Shown: positions 61,674 through 64,000 of the stretch, in pieces
How the letters are laid out: each line of letters begins with the position of its first letter
How positions within the stretch are numbered: position 1 is the first letter of the stretch
DNA from: CAYOPZ01 sp964406005
GTDB taxonomy: Bacteria > Bacteroidota > Bacteroidia > Bacteroidales > SM23-62
Length of the DNA: 64,000 nt
Assembly: GCA_964406005.1 (NCBI GenBank)
Contig: CAYOPZ010000015.1
Coordinates: 4,652 to 68,651, forward strand
Direction of reading: 5' to 3'
Position numbers and translations under genes: made by a program
Notes under the pieces: generated by a model
Database searches by the model: none
Told to the model about the DNA's origin: nothing
The model's input: only the letters and a program-made list of their open reading frames with translations

Positions 61674-63161
61674 TCAGTAATCCCTCCGGTCTTCTTCTTT
61701 CAGGGGAATGCCGCCCGGTTCGCCGGGATCGATCCGGCGTATCCTGTAGTTCAGGCTTGCCACCAGGATGGACATCAACGGGGTGATAAGGTTGAAGAAG
61801 CAGAAAGGCAGGTACGTCAGGGTGGGAACTCCAAGCACCCGTGACTGCGTGGCGCCGCCGGTATTCCATGGAATAAGCACGGAAGTTACCGTTCCCCCGT
61901 CTTCCAGGGTACGGCTAAGCATCTCGGGTTTCAGCCCTCTTTCGCGGTAGGTTTTGGCGTACATGCGTCCGGGTACCACTATGGAAATGTACTGGTCGGA
62001 AGCTGTAATATTGAAAAAAATACTGGTTGCAACCGTTGAGGCGACCAGGGACCCGGTGGACCTGGCCCATTTGATGATGGCCTCGGAGATCCTCATCAGC
62101 AGTCCCGCAGACTCCATTACACCACCGAAGACCATGGCTGAAAGGATGAGCCATATGGTATCGAGCATGCCGGCCATTCCGCGTGTGGTTAGAAGATCAT
62201 TAACGGTTTCATTTTCAGTGACGATACGGATCTCGCCAAACATGGATTTCATAACGCTTATATATGTGCTTTTAAGATAACCGTATGATCCGCCTGCAAC
62301 CGAGTAAATTATTTGCGGCTGGAAAACTACGGCGAACAATGCCCCGAGAAGGGTCCCGAACAGCAGGGCCGGTACGGGAGGGAGCTTTTTTACTATGACG
62401 ATTATCAACAGGGCGGGGACAATGAAAAGAAGAGGATTGATATTGAAATTCAGCCTGATCTGTTCAAGTACTGCTTCCACGTTCGCACTGTCGTGATCAA
62501 TATGGTTCGTAAATCCTATGATAAGAAAAATAAGAAGCGTAAGTGACATTGCAGGTACGGTCGTGATCATCATAAACCGGATATGGGTAAAAAGATCAGT
62601 GCCCGCCATTGCAGGGGCAAGGTTGGTCGTATCCGAAAGGGGGGACATTTTATCCCCGAAATAGGCGCCTGAAATAATGGCTCCGGCCACCCAGCCCGGA
62701 GGAATTCCAAGTGCCCGGCCGATACCCAGCAATGCTATGCCGATGGTCGCAATGGTAGACCAGGAACTTCCGGTGGCAAGTGAAACCACACCGCATGTGA
62801 CGACGGCTGCAAAAAGGAAAATGCTCGGGTGAATGACTTTCAGGCCGTAATAGATCAGCGCCGGTACAACTCCGCTCAGTAACCATGTTCCCGCGAGGGA
62901 ACCGATCAGGAGCAGGATCAGTATGGCGGGCATGGCCGATCCGATGCTCCTGACAATCTGCATGCGTATATATGTCCATTCCAGTTTCCGTCTTACGGCA
63001 ATGATGCCGGCCACGGCTGCTGCCAGGAGAAGCGCTATCTGGTTTGCACCCGAAAGCGTGTCATCGCCGAATATGATCACATTCAGCGTGAGCATAATGA
63101 TGAGGCAAACGATCGGGGTCAAAGCCTGCAGCAGGGTAGGTCTTTTCTTGATTTCCTCCAT
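61674..63161 (-). CDS. nhaC: Na+/H+ antiporter, NhaC family
   Basis: A 495-residue membrane protein with about twelve helices. It exchanges Na+ for H+. The NhaC signature region SGAYFGDKMSPLSDTTNLAPAMAGTDLF is intact, as is LATGSSWSTIATIGIALLGIGRALG and the second-half repeat PWNTGGATQSRVLGV. With the Na+-NQR operon nearby it fits a cell that keeps a sodium gradient, although the two are not co-transcribed. It is convergent with the E1 fusion gene, with 6 bp between the stops. Confidence 0.9.
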   Translation of the reverse strand: MEEIKKRPTLLQALTPIVCLIIMLTLNVIIFGDDTLSGANQIALLLAAAVAGIIAVRRKLEWTYIRMQIVRSIGSAMPAILILLLIGSLAGTWLLSGVVPALIYYGLKVIHPSIFLFAAVVTCGVVSLATGSSWSTIATIGIALLGIGRALGIPPGWVAGAIISGAYFGDKMSPLSDTTNLAPAMAGTDLFTHIRFMMITTVPAMSLTLLIFLIIGFTNHIDHDSANVEAVLEQIRLNFNINPLLFIVPALLIIVIVKKLPPVPALLFGTLLGALFAVVFQPQIIYSVAGGSYGYLKSTYISVMKSMFGEIRIVTENETVNDLLTTRGMAGMLDTIWLILSAMVFGGVMESAGLLMRISEAIIKWARSTGSLVASTVATSIFFNITASDQYISIVVPGRMYAKTYRERGLKPEMLSRTLEDGGTVTSVLIPWNTGGATQSRVLGVPTLTYLPFCFFNLITPLMSILVASLNYRIRRIDPGEPGGIPLKEEDRRDY

Positions 63162-63289
63162 ATGGCCTGCGGAAAAACAGCAGGAAAGATACTAAAAATC
63201 AGAAGCAACACTCATGAATATTCATGGAATGGAACAGGAAGTTTATTGGATTTTTTTCACAAATCATAAAAAACCTGAGATTTGGGTAT

Positions 63290-63297
63290 TATTTTTG
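63290..63297 (+). promoter_or_regulatory. -7 box TATTTTTG upstream of yqgE
   Basis: A perfect TAnnTTTG match 40 nt before the yqgE start. A second near-match (TATATTGC, about 63312-63319) lies closer to the gene and could be an alternative. Confidence 0.5.
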
Positions 63298-63337
63298 TCA
63301 TTAATTTGGATATATTGCAATTCAGTGTGCTGATGCC

Positions 63338-63928
63338 ATGGAACTGAATATTGATTTCTTCAGCATAGATAACAATAAGGTCGCCAGGCAGGGAAGGATA
63401 CTTATCTCGGAACCCTTTCTGAACGATACTTATTTCAAACGTTCGGTCGTACTGCTGACGGAACATTCTGAAGAGGGCTCTGTTGGCTTTGTGCTGAACA
63501 AGCCGGTAGACCTGTCGGTAAATGATGTGCTGAATGATTTTCCGGAAGTGAAGTCGGAGATTTCCATAGGCGGACCGGTCAATACCAATACCATTCATTA
63601 CATTCATACAATGGGAGAGAAAATACCCAATTCGGTAAAGGTCCTTAAAAACCTTTACTGGGGGGGCGATTTTGAGGTTGTAAGGGAGCTGATCACACAT
63701 GGAGCCATTGCTCCTCATGAGATCAGGTTCTTTCTCGGCTATGCCGGCTGGTCTCCCAAACAGCTTGAAAATGAGTTGTCGGATAATGCATGGCTTGTCT
63801 CTGAAATGAATGCCGAGCAGATCATGAAGGGACCCGATAACAATCTGTGGCGGGACATCCTCGAAAAATCAGGAAACAAGAAATACCGCACCTGGGTGAA
63901 CTTCCCCGAAAACCCAGGCCTCAACTGA
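63338..63928 (+). CDS. YqgE/AlgH family protein
   Basis: A 196-residue protein of the UPF0301 family. It shows the typical start RQGRILISEPFLNDTYFKRSVVLLTEHSEEGSVGFVLNKP, then ISIGGPV, and the C-terminal FFLGYAGWSPKQLENEL with W in NAWLVSE. The fold is known but the biochemical role is unsettled; AlgH affects alginate regulation in Pseudomonas. No signal peptide is present. A palindromic repeat begins 38 bp after its stop and is cut by the window edge. Confidence 0.9.
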   Translation: MELNIDFFSIDNNKVARQGRILISEPFLNDTYFKRSVVLLTEHSEEGSVGFVLNKPVDLSVNDVLNDFPEVKSEISIGGPVNTNTIHYIHTMGEKIPNSVKVLKNLYWGGDFEVVRELITHGAIAPHEIRFFLGYAGWSPKQLENELSDNAWLVSEMNAEQIMKGPDNNLWRDILEKSGNKKYRTWVNFPENPGLN

Positions 63929-63966
63929 TACACACCGGTTCAGGCTGTCTTGTACCGTAGTATTAT

Positions 63967-64000
63967 ATGATCGGATCCTGTGAAACCGCAGCCGGCAAAT
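63967..64000. repeat. Palindromic repeat, 5' part only (cut by window edge)
   Basis: Left arm ATGATCGGATCCTGTGA (63967-63983) is followed by the core AACCGCAGCCGGCAAAT. The arm is the exact complement of the inner right arm of the composite repeat at 5820-5836, 58 kb away. The rest lies outside the window. Confidence 0.8.

Overview
The window looks like a chromosomal segment of a Bacteroidota bacterium, most likely Bacteroidales or Marinilabiliales. The pointers are type IX secretion genes (PorP/SprF-like protein, plug protein), DUF4924 and DUF6089 proteins, an RprXY-like two-component system, a fused OlsF-type lipid acyltransferase, an Na+-translocating NQR operon, a 2-oxoacid:ferredoxin oxidoreductase, and repeated use of the phylum-specific TAnnTTTG -7 promoter box. 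Gene content is mostly core metabolism and envelope biogenesis. I see no prophage, insertion sequence, CRISPR array, rRNA or tRNA. Genes are tightly packed, and several convergent pairs are separated by 0-25 bp.

Layout. 1-5.8 kb: a 5'-partial-view lnt (its C-terminal end lies outside), an EamA transporter, a LysE-type exporter, the OlsF-like acyltransferase and a pirin. 5.76-6.12 kb: a cluster of structured palindromic repeats and a terminator. 6.1-8.9 kb: Mn-type superoxide dismutase, P5C dehydrogenase, DivIC/FtsB. 8.9-13.9 kb: glycosyltransferase, OmpH-like protein, PorP/SprF, and an ECF sigma factor overlapping a membrane anti-sigma-like protein that carries PKD and gliding-type C-terminal domains. 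14.1-18.9 kb: an exported SOD paralogue, a VOC protein, a PlsC-like acyltransferase, a DCC protein, DUF4924 and an S4 protein. 18.9-28 kb: RprXY-like system, pth, rplY, prs, engB, manA, udk, an exonuclease, a hydrolase and pdxJ. 28-36.4 kb: a CBS/ACT-like protein, nadK, two DUF6089 barrels, uppS, bamA, two skp genes and murI, an envelope assembly cluster.

36.6-43.9 kb: korA-korB, a REC-REC-ATP-grasp (PEP synthase-like) protein and gdhA form a tight operon around 2-oxoglutarate and glutamate. 43.9-48.5 kb: thrABC, transcribed towards gdhA. 48.6-51.9 kb: T9SS plug protein, queD-like, folE, fabD. 52-59.1 kb: nqrABCDEF-apbE plus a small opposite-strand Cys-rich membrane protein that is a candidate NqrM analogue. 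59.2-64 kb: fused branched-chain 2-oxoacid dehydrogenase E1, NhaC antiporter, YqgE, then another copy of the palindromic repeat cut by the window edge.

The most unusual signals are: (i) an interspersed repeat family with a conserved core flanked by locus-specific self-complementary arms (5758-6025, 34913-34993, 63967-64000); (ii) the sigma/anti-sigma-PKD-CHU_C/PorP locus; (iii) the REC-REC-ATP-grasp protein embedded between kor and gdhA; and (iv) the candidate NqrM substitute. All functional statements come from reading the translated sequence and family knowledge; no database search was run.
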